Below are positions 1 through 8,747 of a stretch of 64,000 bases of DNA, piece after piece (within the stretch, counting starts at the first letter, position 1; every line of letters begins with the position of its first letter). The stretch spans positions 3,786,001 through 3,850,000 of the forward strand of contig NZ_CP050948.1 of NCBI RefSeq assembly GCF_019443745.1, written 5' to 3'. Both the position numbers and the translations under genes were made by a program. The stretch is from Iamia sp. SCSIO 61187 (GTDB lineage: Bacteria; Actinomycetota; Acidimicrobiia; Acidimicrobiales; Iamiaceae). Below the pieces are notes generated by a model, which searched no databases, was not told where the DNA came from, and worked only from the letters and a program-made list of their open reading frames with translations.

Positions 1-143
1 CCGTCGAGGCGCTCGATGAGCTGCTTCTTGGGGACGGCGCCCATGGCCGTCCGCCCCGTCACCTCCGTGGTCTTGACCCGCTTGCCCCCGACCTCGCGGT
101 CGAGGTCGCGTCGGAGGGTCTCCATCTCGGGCAGCTCAGGCAT
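1..143 (-). CDS. mutM: Formamidopyrimidine-DNA glycosylase, N-terminal fragment
   Basis: The reverse strand from the ATG at 143 reads MPELPEMETLRRDL and continues to the window edge. The family cleaves oxidised purines from DNA; the N-terminal proline (after Met removal) is the nucleophile and the next glutamate is catalytic, and both are present. Only 47 codons are inside the window. The start lies 8 bases inside the end of rnc, so it is the last visible gene of the minus-strand operon; an rnc-mutM order is common in actinobacteria. Confidence 0.9.
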   Translation of the reverse strand, partial: MPELPEMETLRRDLDREVGGKRVKTTEVTGRTAMGAVPKKQLIERLD

Positions 144-978
144 CGTCGGTCTTCTCAGTCGGGGCCGAGGGGTCCTCGGCCGTTGCGGTGGTCTCGGTGG
201 GGGGATCGGCCTCGCCGGCGGCGAGCGCCTCGGTGGGCGGATCGGCCTGGCCGGCGGCGAGCACCGGGGCGGGCGGGTGGGCGGCGAGCAGCGCGTCGTA
301 GGCGGCGCGGGCCGCGAGCTGCTCGGCCTGCTTCTTGGACCGGCCCGTGCCCTCGCCCCAGGGGGTGCCGCTGATGCGGGCGATGGCGGTGAAGGTCTTG
401 TCGTGCTCGGGGCCGGTGTCGGTGACGCGGTAGGAGACGACCTCGCGCAGCACCCGGCTGACGTGCTCCTGGAGCCGGCTCTTGTCGTCGAGGTGGCCGG
501 GCTCGCCCGACGCGCTCCGGATGCGATCGCCGAGGAACGTCATGACGGCGGCCCGGGAGGCGTCGCGACCGCCGTCGAGGTGGACGGCGCCGATGACGGC
601 CTCGAGGGCGTCGGCCAGGATCGACGGCTTCTCCCGCCCGCCGGTGGCCTCCTCGCCCTTGCCCAGGCGGACGACGGCACCCAGGCCGAGCTCCTCGGCC
701 GTCTCGGCCAGGGTGGTGGCCCGGACGACCGTGGCCCGGGCGCGCGACAGCCAGCCCTCGTCGGCGTCGGGGAACCTGCGGTACAGCTCCTCGGCCACGA
801 CGGCGCCGAGCACGGCGTCACCCAGGAACTCGAGGCGCTCGTTCGACGTCCCGCCGGCGTTCTCGGCGCACCACGAGCGGTGGCACATGGCGATCTCGAG
901 CAGCCCGGGGTCGACGAAGGAGTACCCGATGCGGTCGGCCAGCGGCGCGACCGGGGGGACCGTGTCGCTCGCGCTCAG
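136..978 (-). CDS. rnc: Ribonuclease III
   Basis: Double-strand RNA endonuclease for rRNA processing. The signature ERLEFLGDAVLG and the second metal-binding helix (DALEAVIGAVHLDGG) are present, followed by a dsRNA-binding domain and a low-complexity tail with an imperfect repeat (DPPTEALAAGEADPPTE). The first in-frame ATG, at 888, lies inside the conserved ALTHRS-type motif (here IAMCHRSW) and would remove helix 1. Homologous sequence (GYSFVDPGLLEIA) extends upstream, but there is no ATG, GTG or TTG before the overlap with acpP. I place the start at a CTG (978-976) whose last two bases begin the acpP stop codon; this start is inference. The minimal ORF is 136-888. Confidence 0.88.
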   Translation of the reverse strand: MSASDTVPPVAPLADRIGYSFVDPGLLEIAMCHRSWCAENAGGTSNERLEFLGDAVLGAVVAEELYRRFPDADEGWLSRARATVVRATTLAETAEELGLGAVVRLGKGEEATGGREKPSILADALEAVIGAVHLDGGRDASRAAVMTFLGDRIRSASGEPGHLDDKSRLQEHVSRVLREVVSYRVTDTGPEHDKTFTAIARISGTPWGEGTGRSKKQAEQLAARAAYDALLAAHPPAPVLAAGQADPPTEALAAGEADPPTETTATAEDPSAPTEKTDDA

Positions 979-1244
979 GACGCGTCGCCGCCCACCCGGC
1001 TGTGCACGTAGTCCACGGCGTCGCGGACGGTCTTGAGGTCTTCGAGGTCCTCGTCCTCGATCCGGAAGCCGACGGTGCGCTCGCCGATCTCCTCCTCGAG
1101 GGCCTCGACCAGCTCGATCAGGGCCAGCGAGTCGGCCTCGAGGTCGTCGGCGAAGGAGTCGCCCTCGTGGACCTCGGAGGCGTCGATCTCCAGGATGTCC
1201 ACCAGCCGGTCACGGATGAGCTCGAACACCTCTTGACGAGTCAT
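975..1244 (-). CDS. acpP: Acyl carrier protein
   Basis: 89-residue acidic four-helix carrier of fatty-acid synthesis. The phosphopantetheine serine is in EADSLALIELVEALEEE. The chosen start, MTRQEVFELI at 1244, gives the normal family length; an ATG at 1325 would add 27 non-conserved residues. It sits between plsX and rnc as in many actinobacteria. The 1326-1400 gap to plsX may hold its promoter (TAAGGT-like hexamer on the minus strand near 1310). Confidence 0.93.
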   Translation of the reverse strand: MTRQEVFELIRDRLVDILEIDASEVHEGDSFADDLEADSLALIELVEALEEEIGERTVGFRIEDEDLEDLKTVRDAVDYVHSRVGGDAS

Positions 1245-1400
1245 GGGTGCTTGCTGGCTGTGGGTCTCGGCGGGCACGTCGGCTCCCTGGTCGTCGGACA
1301 GCCGGTTGACCTTACCGGAACGCAACTTTGTGCGCTTGTGAAGCGGAGGCCGGCGAGCGACCCGCGTCTCCCGGACGCGACGTGCCGGGCCGTCGCGTCC

Positions 1401-2396
1401 TCAGGCGGGGGCGAGGGCGGTGGTGAGCTTGCCGACCAGGTCGGAGGTGACGGACTCGGCCGCGACCCGGCAGGCGTTCACGATGGCCGTGGCCGACGAC
1501 GAGCCGTGGCTGATGATGCACACGCCGTCGACACCGAGGAGCATGGCCCCACCCGTGGCGTCGGGGTCGAGCTGGCCGTAGAGCGGCAGCAGCGCCGGCA
1601 TGAGGGCGTCACCGGCGGCGCGGGTGGCGTCGTCGGTGTCGAAGGCGCCCAGGATGGCCCCGACCAGGGACCGCATGGCCCCCTCCAGGGTCTTGAGGGC
1701 GACGTTGCCGGTGAAGCCGTCGGTGACGACCACGTCGACGCCGGGGAACATCAGGTCCCGCCCCTCGACGTTGCCGACGAAGCGGGCGCCGCAGGCCTCG
1801 GTCCAGGCCGGGTCGTCGAGCAGGGCGTAGGTCTCCTTGCGGAGGGTGTCGCCCTTGCCGGGCTCCTCGCCGATCGAGAGCAGCCCGACCTCGGGGGCGT
1901 CGATGCCGAGGCGGTCGCGGGCGAACACGGCGCCCATCTGGGCGAACTGCACCAGCCACTCGGCCTGGGCGTCGGCGTTGGCCCCGGCGTCGAGCAGCAC
2001 GAGGGGGACGTCGTGGCCGGGGCGGGGCAGCGGCGTGGCGATGGCCGGGCGGGCCACGCCCCTGATCCGGCCCATCCGCAGCAGGGCGGCGCCGAAGGTC
2101 GCCCCGGTGTTGCCGGCGCTGACCATGGCCGAGGCCCGGCCGTCGCGGACGGCCTCGGCCGCCCGGACCAGCGACGAGTCCTTCTTGCGGCGGACGGCCT
2201 TGCCCGGGTCGTCGTGCATCTTGATGACCTCGGAGGCGGGGACGACCTCGAGCGAGGTGCTCAGCCGGTCGGGGTCGCCGACCAGCACGATCGGCAGGCC
2301 CAGCTCGGACGCAGCGCGCTCGGCGCCGGCCACGATCTCGTCGGGGGCCTTGTCACCCCCCATCGCATCGACGGCGATGGGTGCGGGGAGGTCCAC
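1401..2396 (-). CDS. plsX: Phosphate acyltransferase PlsX
   Basis: Converts acyl-ACP to acyl-phosphate, the donor for the first step of phospholipid synthesis. The N-terminus IAVDAMGGDKAPDEIVAG is diagnostic, with GNTGATFGAALLRMGRI and VTDGFTGNVALKTLEG further on. At 331 residues it is full length. It starts at a GTG one base after the rpmF stop, so it is probably translated from the same mRNA, and it is followed by acpP, the family's substrate carrier. Confidence 0.95.
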   Translation of the reverse strand: MDLPAPIAVDAMGGDKAPDEIVAGAERAASELGLPIVLVGDPDRLSTSLEVVPASEVIKMHDDPGKAVRRKKDSSLVRAAEAVRDGRASAMVSAGNTGATFGAALLRMGRIRGVARPAIATPLPRPGHDVPLVLLDAGANADAQAEWLVQFAQMGAVFARDRLGIDAPEVGLLSIGEEPGKGDTLRKETYALLDDPAWTEACGARFVGNVEGRDLMFPGVDVVVTDGFTGNVALKTLEGAMRSLVGAILGAFDTDDATRAAGDALMPALLPLYGQLDPDATGGAMLLGVDGVCIISHGSSSATAIVNACRVAAESVTSDLVGKLTTALAPA

Positions 2397-2397
2397 G

Positions 2398-2577
2398 TCA
2401 GTCGACGTCGATGGCCTGGCGGTCCTTGTAGAAGCCGCAGTTGCCGCACACCCGGTGGGGCAGCTTCACCGCGCCGCAGCGCGAGCAGGTGCTCCGCGGC
2501 GGAGCGTCGAGGCGCCAGGCGCTGGCCCGACGACTGCGGCTCTTGGACTTGGAGGTCTTCTTCTTGGGGACGGCCAT
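2398..2577 (-). CDS. rpmF: 50S ribosomal protein L32
   Basis: 59-residue basic protein starting MAVPKKKTSKSKSRSRRAS and carrying a four-cysteine zinc ribbon (CSRCG and CGNCG), i.e. the zinc-binding form of L32. It lies directly between the DUF177 gene and plsX, its standard position. No zinc-free paralogue is visible in this window. Confidence 0.95.
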   Translation of the reverse strand: MAVPKKKTSKSKSRSRRASAWRLDAPPRSTCSRCGAVKLPHRVCGNCGFYKDRQAIDVD

Positions 2578-2716
2578 CGCAGTCGTTCCTGGTTTCGTCT
2601 ATCGGGTCGCCTCGCCTTGCGGCGCGGCTCCGTGCGGGTGGGCTCGGGGATGCCCGAGGCACAAGGGGGAGAGCGTAGCGGCGGCACCCCGGACGCGGCG
2701 AAGCCGCCGACCGGGA

Positions 2717-3262
2717 TCAGTCGAAGCGCAGGTCGTCGAGGGCCGACCACCGCGGGTCGGCCAAGGGCGTCGGGGCCGCCTCGTCCTCGTCGTCGCGCTC
2801 CTCGAGGGCGGGGTCGCCCTCGACCCGGGCGGGGAAGCGCTCGGGGTCCGGTCCGGCGCAGTCCTCGGCGCACAGCGGCACCAGCGGCAGGCTGAGCAGC
2901 ACAGCGTCGTGGATGACCGGCCCCAGGTCGATGCTGTCGTGCTCGACCGGCCAGGTCTCGCCCTCGACGGGGTGCGGGGAGAAGATCTCCCGGAGGTCGA
3001 CCTCGACGGTCCCGACGACGGACCGGAGGCAGCGGCGGCACTCCCCCTCCCAGGGGGCGGTGGCCGTGCCGGCCAGGACGATGTCGAGCCCGGCGGCCTC
3101 GACGGTGGCGTCGAGGGTGATCTCGCCGTCGGGCGGGACGGTGGCGGTCGAGGTGCCCAGGGGCCCCAGGGCCTCGGCCGGGAAGGTGCGGACGACCGGG
3201 CGCTGGGTGCCGGGCCGGCGGCGGACGTCGGCGATGTGCTCCAGGGTGCGGAGCCGGCTCAC
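2717..3262 (-). CDS. DUF177 (YceD-like) protein
   Basis: 181 residues, with the family's cysteine motifs CRRCLR and LPLVPLCAEDCAG and an acidic C-terminus. YceD-family proteins lie upstream of rpmF in most bacteria and have been linked to rRNA metabolism. Translation starts at a GTG that overlaps the stop of the preceding coiled-coil gene (GTGA). The gap to rpmF (2578-2716) holds no gene. Confidence 0.88.
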   Translation of the reverse strand: MSRLRTLEHIADVRRRPGTQRPVVRTFPAEALGPLGTSTATVPPDGEITLDATVEAAGLDIVLAGTATAPWEGECRRCLRSVVGTVEVDLREIFSPHPVEGETWPVEHDSIDLGPVIHDAVLLSLPLVPLCAEDCAGPDPERFPARVEGDPALEERDDEDEAAPTPLADPRWSALDDLRFD

Positions 3263-3960
3263 CCGTCGTCCTGGTCGAAGAAGGGCGCGTCACCACCCGG
3301 GGGGACGGTGGCCTGGGCCGGCGGCTTGCCGAACCCGCCGTGGGGGACGTCGGTCGGGGCCATGGGCACGGCGGCGACCTCGTCGGTGCCGTCGTCGTCA
3401 CGGCTGTCGGCCGGGGCGGCCATCGGTGCCGCGTTCAGCTTCTCGCGCCCGGCGTGGACCATCTTCATGGTCCGGTTCAGCACGATCTCGAACTGGGCCA
3501 GGCGCTGGTCGCAGAAGTCCTCGCACTCGTGGCGCAGCCGACGGGCCTCGTCCTGGGCCTCCTCGACGATCCGCTTGGCGCGCTGCTCGGCGGCCTTGAC
3601 CACCTCGGTGCGCTGGACCATGGCCTCGGCCTTGGCGCTGGCCTGGTCGAGGATCTCGTCGCCCTCGCCCTGCACGCGGGCCAGGAAGTCCTCGCGCTCC
3701 TTCAGCAGCCAGCGGGCCTGGCGGAGCTCGTCGGGCAGGCGGTCGATGGCCTCGCCCAGCAGGTCGAGCACCTCGTCCCGGTTGATCATCACCGACGACG
3801 ACAGCGGCATGGGTCGGGCCGAGGCGACCAGGTCCGCGGCCCGGCGCAGCAGGGCGTCGGCCTCGGGTCCGGCGAGCGGGTCCCGCGAGCGGCGTCGCGT
3901 CGCCTGCGGGTGCTGGCCACTGGCCTCCCCGGCGGTGGGCAGGTCGTCGTTGAACGTCAT
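3259..3960 (-). CDS. Coiled-coil DivIVA-like protein of the coaD-DUF177 cluster
   Basis: 233 residues. A polar N-terminus is followed by a long charged helix (about residues 60-165; RDEVLDLLGEAIDRLPDEL, then ALERE-type heptads) and a proline-rich tail. This resembles the conserved actinobacterial protein between coaD and yceD (Rv2927c type), described as DivIVA or ATP-synthase-B-like. No membrane segment is seen. ATG overlaps the coaD stop (ATGA), so the two are probably translationally coupled. Its cellular role is not known from the sequence. Confidence 0.8.
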   Translation of the reverse strand: MTFNDDLPTAGEASGQHPQATRRRSRDPLAGPEADALLRRAADLVASARPMPLSSSVMINRDEVLDLLGEAIDRLPDELRQARWLLKEREDFLARVQGEGDEILDQASAKAEAMVQRTEVVKAAEQRAKRIVEEAQDEARRLRHECEDFCDQRLAQFEIVLNRTMKMVHAGREKLNAAPMAAPADSRDDDGTDEVAAVPMAPTDVPHGGFGKPPAQATVPPGGDAPFFDQDDG

Positions 3961-4436
3961 CGTCCGAACCTCTCTGCGAGTCGCTGGGTCACCGGGGTCG
4001 GCACCATCGAGGTCACGTCGCCGCCGAACCGGGCGATCTCGCGGATCAGCTTCGACGCCACGAACGAGTGCTCGGTGGCCGACGGGATGAACACGCTGTG
4101 CACCCCGGAGATGGCCAGGTTCATGTGGGCCTGGTGCATCTCCGACTCGAAGTCGGAGACGGCCCGCAGGCCCTTGATGATGAAGTCGGCCCCGACCTCC
4201 TGGGCCACCTCGACCACGAGCTTGGAGAACCCGACGATGCGCACGTTGGGCAGGTGGCTGGTCGACTCCTCGAGCATCTTGGTGCGCTCGTCCACGTCGA
4301 ACATGGGCTCGCCCTTCTGCGGGTTGCGCAGGGCGGCCACCACCACGTCGTCGAACAGCCCGGCGGCGACCTCGATGATCTCGATGTGGCCGTTGTGGAC
4401 GGGGTCGAACGACCCCGGGTAGAGGACCGTGGTCAC
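3957..4436 (-). CDS. coaD: Phosphopantetheine adenylyltransferase
   Basis: Fourth step of CoA synthesis, transferring AMP to 4'-phosphopantetheine. The nucleotidyltransferase motif GSFDPVHNGH is at residues 8-17, and SFVASKLIREIARFGGDV is the conserved C-terminal helix region. 159 residues is the usual length. The GTG start overlaps the rsmD stop. CoA supply sits in the same operon as acpP and plsX. Confidence 0.95.
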   Translation of the reverse strand: MTTVLYPGSFDPVHNGHIEIIEVAAGLFDDVVVAALRNPQKGEPMFDVDERTKMLEESTSHLPNVRIVGFSKLVVEVAQEVGADFIIKGLRAVSDFESEMHQAHMNLAISGVHSVFIPSATEHSFVASKLIREIARFGGDVTSMVPTPVTQRLAERFGR

Positions 4437-5005
4437 GACGGACCGCCGTTCTCACCGGTGAGGGCGGTGACGAGGGTGAGCATCTGCACCACCGTACCGC
4501 CGTAGGCCTTCTCCCTCCGCAGCGACCACGTGGCGTCGCCGGCCTCGACGACCGGGCGATCCGACTCGACCACGACGACCCCGTCGGCGGCGAGCCGGGC
4601 GGCCACCAGGCCGAGGAGCCGGTCCCAGTCGGCCTGGGCGTGGGGCGGGTCGAGGAGGACGAGGTCGAACCGCTCGGAGGTCCGCTCGAGGTGGTCGTGG
4701 ACGTCGCCGCCGATGACCCGGGCGTCGGCATCGAGCCCGGTGGCGGCCAGGTTGGCCTCGACCACGACCCGGGCCGCCCGCTCCTGCTCCACGAAGGTGC
4801 AGGTCGCAGCGCCGCGGGACAGGGCCTCGATGCCGAGCGCGCCACTGCCGGCGAAGGCGTCGAGCACGCGGGCCCCGTCGACGGCTCCCATGCTGCCGAG
4901 GGCGTTGAACACCGCCTCCCGCACCCGGTCGGTGGTGGGACGGGTGCCGGTCCCCGCAGGGGCGGTGAGCCTCCGGCCACCGGCGGTGCCGGCCACGACG
5001 CGCAT
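4433..5005 (-). CDS. rsmD: 16S rRNA (guanine-966-N2)-methyltransferase RsmD
   Basis: 190 residues. The start MRVVAGTAGGRRL is typical; the SAM motif VLDAFAGSGALGIEALSRG and the catalytic motif LLDPPHA (DPPY type) follow in order. It is the first gene of the minus-strand housekeeping run and is divergent from the lipid operon. The 78 bases from 5006 to 5083 form the shared promoter region. Confidence 0.92.
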   Translation of the reverse strand: MRVVAGTAGGRRLTAPAGTGTRPTTDRVREAVFNALGSMGAVDGARVLDAFAGSGALGIEALSRGAATCTFVEQERAARVVVEANLAATGLDADARVIGGDVHDHLERTSERFDLVLLDPPHAQADWDRLLGLVAARLAADGVVVVESDRPVVEAGDATWSLRREKAYGGTVVQMLTLVTALTGENGGPS

Positions 5006-5083
5006 GGGCGCAGTCTGCCGCTCCCACCAGGGCGCGGACGGACTTGGGGCAATCCGGTCCCATCGGGGCAGCGAACAGGCATC

Positions 5084-6373
5084 GTGCGCATCGCCATCGT
5101 GGGTGGGGGCGTGACCGGCCTCGTCGCCGCTCACCACCTCCACCGCCACCACCAGATCCGGCTCTTCGAGGCCGCCGACCGCCTCGGTGGCCACGCCCAC
5201 ACGGTGGACGTCGAGGTCGACGGGCAGAGCTTCCCGGTCGACACCGGCTTCATCGTCTGCAACGACCGGACCTACCCCCGCCTCACGGCCCTGCTCACCC
5301 GGCTCGGCGTGGCGACGGTCCCGGCCGAGATGAGCCTGTCGGTGGCCGACGAGCGGGCCGGCGTCGAGTGGGGCACCGCCCTCGGGCGCATGCGGGCCCG
5401 GGCCACGCACGGGTCGGGCCGGGTGACCCCCCTGGGCCACGCCGCCCACGCCCGGGTGCTGGCCGCCATCCCCCGCTGGCACCGGGCCGGCGTCCGCCTG
5501 CTGGCCCAGGTCGACCGGGGCGAGGCCGACACCGCCGAGACGCTGCGATCCTTCCTCGCCCGCCACCACCTCCCCCGCGCCCTGGGCGAGGCCTACGTCG
5601 TCCCCCTCACCGCCGCCGTCTGGTCCGCCGACCCGACGACGGTCCTCGACTTCCCGGCCACGACGATCTGCCGGTTCCTCCGCAACCACGGGATGCTCTC
5701 GCTGGGCGAGCGCCCGCAGTGGCGCACGGTCGTGGGCGGGTCGCGGTCCTACGTCGACGCCATCAGCGCCCCCTTCGCCGAGGACGTGCGGCTCAAGGCG
5801 CCCGTGACCGAGGTCCGCCGGCGGCCCGACGGGGGGATCGACCTCCGCGTCGCCGGGGGCCCGCCCGAGCACTTCGACGCCGTGGTCCTGGCCGTCCACG
5901 CCCCGACCGCCCTCGCCATGGTGGCGGACGCCGACGAGGACGAGCGGGCCGTCGTCGGCGCCGTGCGCACCCAGCCCAACCCGGCCGTCCTCCACACCGA
6001 CCGGTCGATGCTCCCCCGCCACGAGGCGACGTGGTCGTCGTGGAACGTCCTCCTGCCGGCCGAGCCGCAGAGGGCGGTGGCGGTCACCTACCTGATGAAC
6101 CGGCTGCAGCCGCTCCCGGTCACCACGCCCGTGTGCCTGAGCCTGAACCGCGACGACGAGATCGACCCCGAGACGGTCCTCGGCCGCTACGACTACGCCC
6201 ACCCCGTGCTCGACGGGCTGGCCATCCGGGCCCAGGCCCGGCTGCCCCGCATCCAGGGCCGGGGTGGGCTGTGGTGGGCCGGAGCCTGGACCGGCTACGG
6301 CTTCCACGAGGACGGGGCCCGGGCGGCCGAGCACGTCTGCGAGCGCATCGACCCCGGGAGCACGCGGTGGTGA
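5084..6373 (+). CDS. FAD-dependent amine oxidase-like oxidoreductase
   Basis: 429 residues from GTG 5084 (VRIAIVGGGVTGLVAAHHL). The N-terminal dinucleotide-binding fingerprint GGGVTGL and the second flavin motif DRLGGHAHT are clear, and the C-terminal GLWWAGAWTGYGFHEDG is the FAD-binding end of this family. Homologues occur beside DUF1365 and cyclopropane-synthase genes in many bacteria, where they are tied to fatty-acid modification (desaturation or furan fatty acids in some). The substrate here is not shown. Its stop overlaps the next start. Confidence 0.85.
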   Translation: MRIAIVGGGVTGLVAAHHLHRHHQIRLFEAADRLGGHAHTVDVEVDGQSFPVDTGFIVCNDRTYPRLTALLTRLGVATVPAEMSLSVADERAGVEWGTALGRMRARATHGSGRVTPLGHAAHARVLAAIPRWHRAGVRLLAQVDRGEADTAETLRSFLARHHLPRALGEAYVVPLTAAVWSADPTTVLDFPATTICRFLRNHGMLSLGERPQWRTVVGGSRSYVDAISAPFAEDVRLKAPVTEVRRRPDGGIDLRVAGGPPEHFDAVVLAVHAPTALAMVADADEDERAVVGAVRTQPNPAVLHTDRSMLPRHEATWSSWNVLLPAEPQRAVAVTYLMNRLQPLPVTTPVCLSLNRDDEIDPETVLGRYDYAHPVLDGLAIRAQARLPRIQGRGGLWWAGAWTGYGFHEDGARAAEHVCERIDPGSTRW

Positions 6374-7380
6374 GCGCCCTCGCCGCCCCGGACGCCGTCG
6401 GGACCACCCCCACCGGGCTGCGGAGCTGCCTCTACGAGGGGACGATCGGCCACAGGCGCCGGATCGACGTGCAGCACGGCTTCAGCCAGCCCATCGTGCT
6501 CGCCCACCTCGACCTGGCCGAGCTCGACGAGGCCTTCGCCGCCCACCCGCTCTGGTCGACGTCGCGCCCCGCCCCGGTGCGGTTCCGGCGGCGCGACCTC
6601 CACGGCGACCCGTCGGTCCCGCTCGACACCGCGGTGCGGGCGACGCTCGCCGACCGCCTCGGCACCGCCCCCGCCGGGCCGATCCGGCTCCTCACCCACC
6701 TCCGCCACTGGGCCTGGACCTTCAACCCGATCAGCCTCTACTTCGCCTACGACGCCGAGGACACCCGGGTCGAGGCGGTGCTCGCCGAGGTGACCAACAC
6801 GCCGTGGCACGAGCGCACGGCCTACGCCCTGGCCGCCCCACCCCCCGAGGAGGCCGAGGCCACCGGCATCCGCTTCGCCAAGGCCATGCACGTCTCGCCG
6901 TTCATGGACCTCGACCTCGACCACGTCCTCCGCTTCAGCCCCCCGGGCCGGGACCGCTTCGTCGTCGAGATGGACGACCGCCGCCGAAGCCATGTCGCAG
7001 ACGGGGTCGTCGACCCCACCGGGTCCGCGAACCGGCCTCTTCCCGCCGAAGCTCGCTCCGCTCGCCGGCTCGGGCTGGCGCCCGGCCCAGGAGCCCCAGG
7101 GGCTGCCGCCAGGCCGGACCAGACCGGTTCGCGGGAGGTCGGCACCGGGCTGGACGACGTGGACGCCGGCGACCTCGTGTTCTCGGCCCGGATGGTCCTC
7201 CACCGGCGCCCCCTCGACCGGGCGTCGATGACCCACGTCCTCCTCCACCACCGCCTGCCGGCGCACCGCGTCTCGGCGGGCATCCACCTCAACGCCCTGC
7301 GCCTCTGGCGCAAGGGCGCCCCGTTCCGTCGCCACCCCCGCCACACCCACCCCGCCGCACCACCCGGAGCCCATCGATGA
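6370..7380 (+). CDS. DUF1365 family protein with in-frame palindromic insertion
   Basis: 336 residues from GTG 6370. The family hallmark HLRHWAWTFNPISLYFAYD is at about 110-128, then VTNTPWHERTAYAL. DUF1365 proteins accompany the amine-oxidase-like and Cfa proteins; their chemistry is not settled. Residues about 219-258 (TGSANRPLPAEARSARRLG and onward) do not look like the family. They are encoded by a 120-bp segment bounded by perfect 11-bp inverted repeats, which keeps the frame. The C-terminal strand-rich part resumes at SARMVLHRRPLD. Confidence 0.85.
   Translation: MSALAAPDAVGTTPTGLRSCLYEGTIGHRRRIDVQHGFSQPIVLAHLDLAELDEAFAAHPLWSTSRPAPVRFRRRDLHGDPSVPLDTAVRATLADRLGTAPAGPIRLLTHLRHWAWTFNPISLYFAYDAEDTRVEAVLAEVTNTPWHERTAYALAAPPPEEAEATGIRFAKAMHVSPFMDLDLDHVLRFSPPGRDRFVVEMDDRRRSHVADGVVDPTGSANRPLPAEARSARRLGLAPGPGAPGAAARPDQTGSREVGTGLDDVDAGDLVFSARMVLHRRPLDRASMTHVLLHHRLPAHRVSAGIHLNALRLWRKGAPFRRHPRHTHPAAPPGAHR
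7025..7144. repeat. 120-bp inverted-repeat-bounded insertion inside DUF1365 gene
   Basis: CCGCGAACCGG at 7025-7035 is the exact reverse complement of CCGGTTCGCGG at 7134-7144. The enclosed DNA is GC-rich with further partial self-complementarity and encodes an Ala/Pro/Gly-rich stretch. Its length is divisible by three and no stop is introduced. This is the architecture of a miniature or palindromic element that tolerates protein-coding insertion. No other copy was seen in the window. Confidence 0.7.
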
Positions 7381-8747
7381 CCACGTCCGCCGAGCCCACC
7401 CACCGCCCTGAGGGCGTCGGCTCCGCTCCCACCGGCTCCCCCGGTGCCCGCCCGGCCCTCGAGGGCGCGCCCGACCGGAGCGCCGCCGGCGCGATCCGCC
7501 CCACCACCGTCCGGCCCGCCCCGCGGCGGGCGACCGCCATCGACCGGGCCAGCAGGGCCGTCCTGACGCCCCTGCTCACCCGCATCCGGGGCGGACGGCT
7601 GACGCTCATCGAGGCCGACGGCCGGGTGACGGCCTTCGGGGAGCCGACCGACCTCGACGTGACCGTCCGCCTCCGGACGCCGGCGGTGTGGCGGGAGGTC
7701 ACGACCCGGGCCAGCACCGGCCTGGGTGCCAGCTTCATCGACGGGTGGTGGGACACCGACGACCTGACCGGCCTCGTCCGCCTGGCCATCCGCAACCTCG
7801 ACGTCCTCGACCGGATCCGGACGCGGTGGGACGCCGTCACCGCACCGGTCGCCGACCGGGCCCGCCGGCTGCGTCCGGAGAGCAAGGAGCGGGACCGGCG
7901 CGACATCGCCGCCCACTACGACCTCGGCAACGACTTCTTCGAGCTGTTCCTCGACGCCGAGACCATGGCCTACAGCTGCGGGCTCTACTCGGAGACCGGC
8001 ACCGACGACCTGGCCGAGGCCCAGCGGGCCAAGCTCGACCGCCTCCTCGACCTGCTCGACCTGGCCCCCGGCGAGCGGCTGGTCGAGATCGGCACCGGGT
8101 GGGGCGGGCTGGCCGAGCGGGCCGCCGAGCGCGGCATCCGGGTCACAACGTGCACCATCTCCACCGAGCAGCACGCCCTGGCCCGCCAGCGCATCGCCGC
8201 CGCCGGCCTCGCCCACCTCGTCGACGTCACCCTGCTCGACTACCGCGACCTGCTGGCCCGGGAGGGCGAGGGCACCTTCGACGCCCTGGTCTCGGTGGAG
8301 ATGATCGAGGCCGTCGACTGGCGCGACCACGGCGCCTACTTCTCCACCTGCGGACGCCTGCTGAAGCCGGGTGGCCGCCTCGCCCTCCAGGCCATCACCG
8401 TCCCCGACAGCCGCTACGAGCGGGCCAAGACCTCGAGCGACTTCGTCAAGGAGCACGTCTTCCCCGGGTCGTGCCTGCCGTCGGTCGAGGTAATCGAGCG
8501 CGGCCTGGCCGCCCACACCGACCTCCGGGTCGAGCGGGTCGACGCCTTCCCCCAGGACTACGCCCGCACGCTCCACGAGTGGAACGCCCGCCTCCTCGCC
8601 CGCCACGACGACGCCCGCGCCCGCGGCTACGACGACGCCCTGCTGCGGCTCTGGGAGTTCTACCTCTGCTACTGCGAGGCCGCCTACGCCGAGGAGTACG
8701 TCTCCCTGGTGCAGGTCCTGGCCACCGCACCCGAGGGGCGGGGCTGA
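7377..8747 (+). CDS. Cyclopropane-fatty-acid synthase family methyltransferase
   Basis: 456 residues; ATG 7377 overlaps the DUF1365 stop (ATGA). After a disordered Ala/Pro N-terminus of about 55 residues come the family motifs: AHYDLGNDFFELFLD, MAYSCGLY, the SAM loop LVEIGTGWGGLAERAAERG, SVEMIEAVDWRDH and LALQAITVPDSRYER. The family adds a methylene or methyl from SAM to double bonds of membrane phospholipid acyl chains. It is third in the four-gene operon, so acting with the flavoprotein on the same lipid is likely. Confidence 0.9.
   Translation: MTTSAEPTHRPEGVGSAPTGSPGARPALEGAPDRSAAGAIRPTTVRPAPRRATAIDRASRAVLTPLLTRIRGGRLTLIEADGRVTAFGEPTDLDVTVRLRTPAVWREVTTRASTGLGASFIDGWWDTDDLTGLVRLAIRNLDVLDRIRTRWDAVTAPVADRARRLRPESKERDRRDIAAHYDLGNDFFELFLDAETMAYSCGLYSETGTDDLAEAQRAKLDRLLDLLDLAPGERLVEIGTGWGGLAERAAERGIRVTTCTISTEQHALARQRIAAAGLAHLVDVTLLDYRDLLAREGEGTFDALVSVEMIEAVDWRDHGAYFSTCGRLLKPGGRLALQAITVPDSRYERAKTSSDFVKEHVFPGSCLPSVEVIERGLAAHTDLRVERVDAFPQDYARTLHEWNARLLARHDDARARGYDDALLRLWEFYLCYCEAAYAEEYVSLVQVLATAPEGRG

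Noticed and set aside
16-1036. Long plus-strand ORFs antisense to mutM, rnc and acpP
   Set aside because: Low-complexity Arg/Gly/Ala-rich translations antisense to conserved genes; open frames arise by chance at this GC content. The same holds for plus-strand ORFs over 1002-4500 and most other antisense frames.
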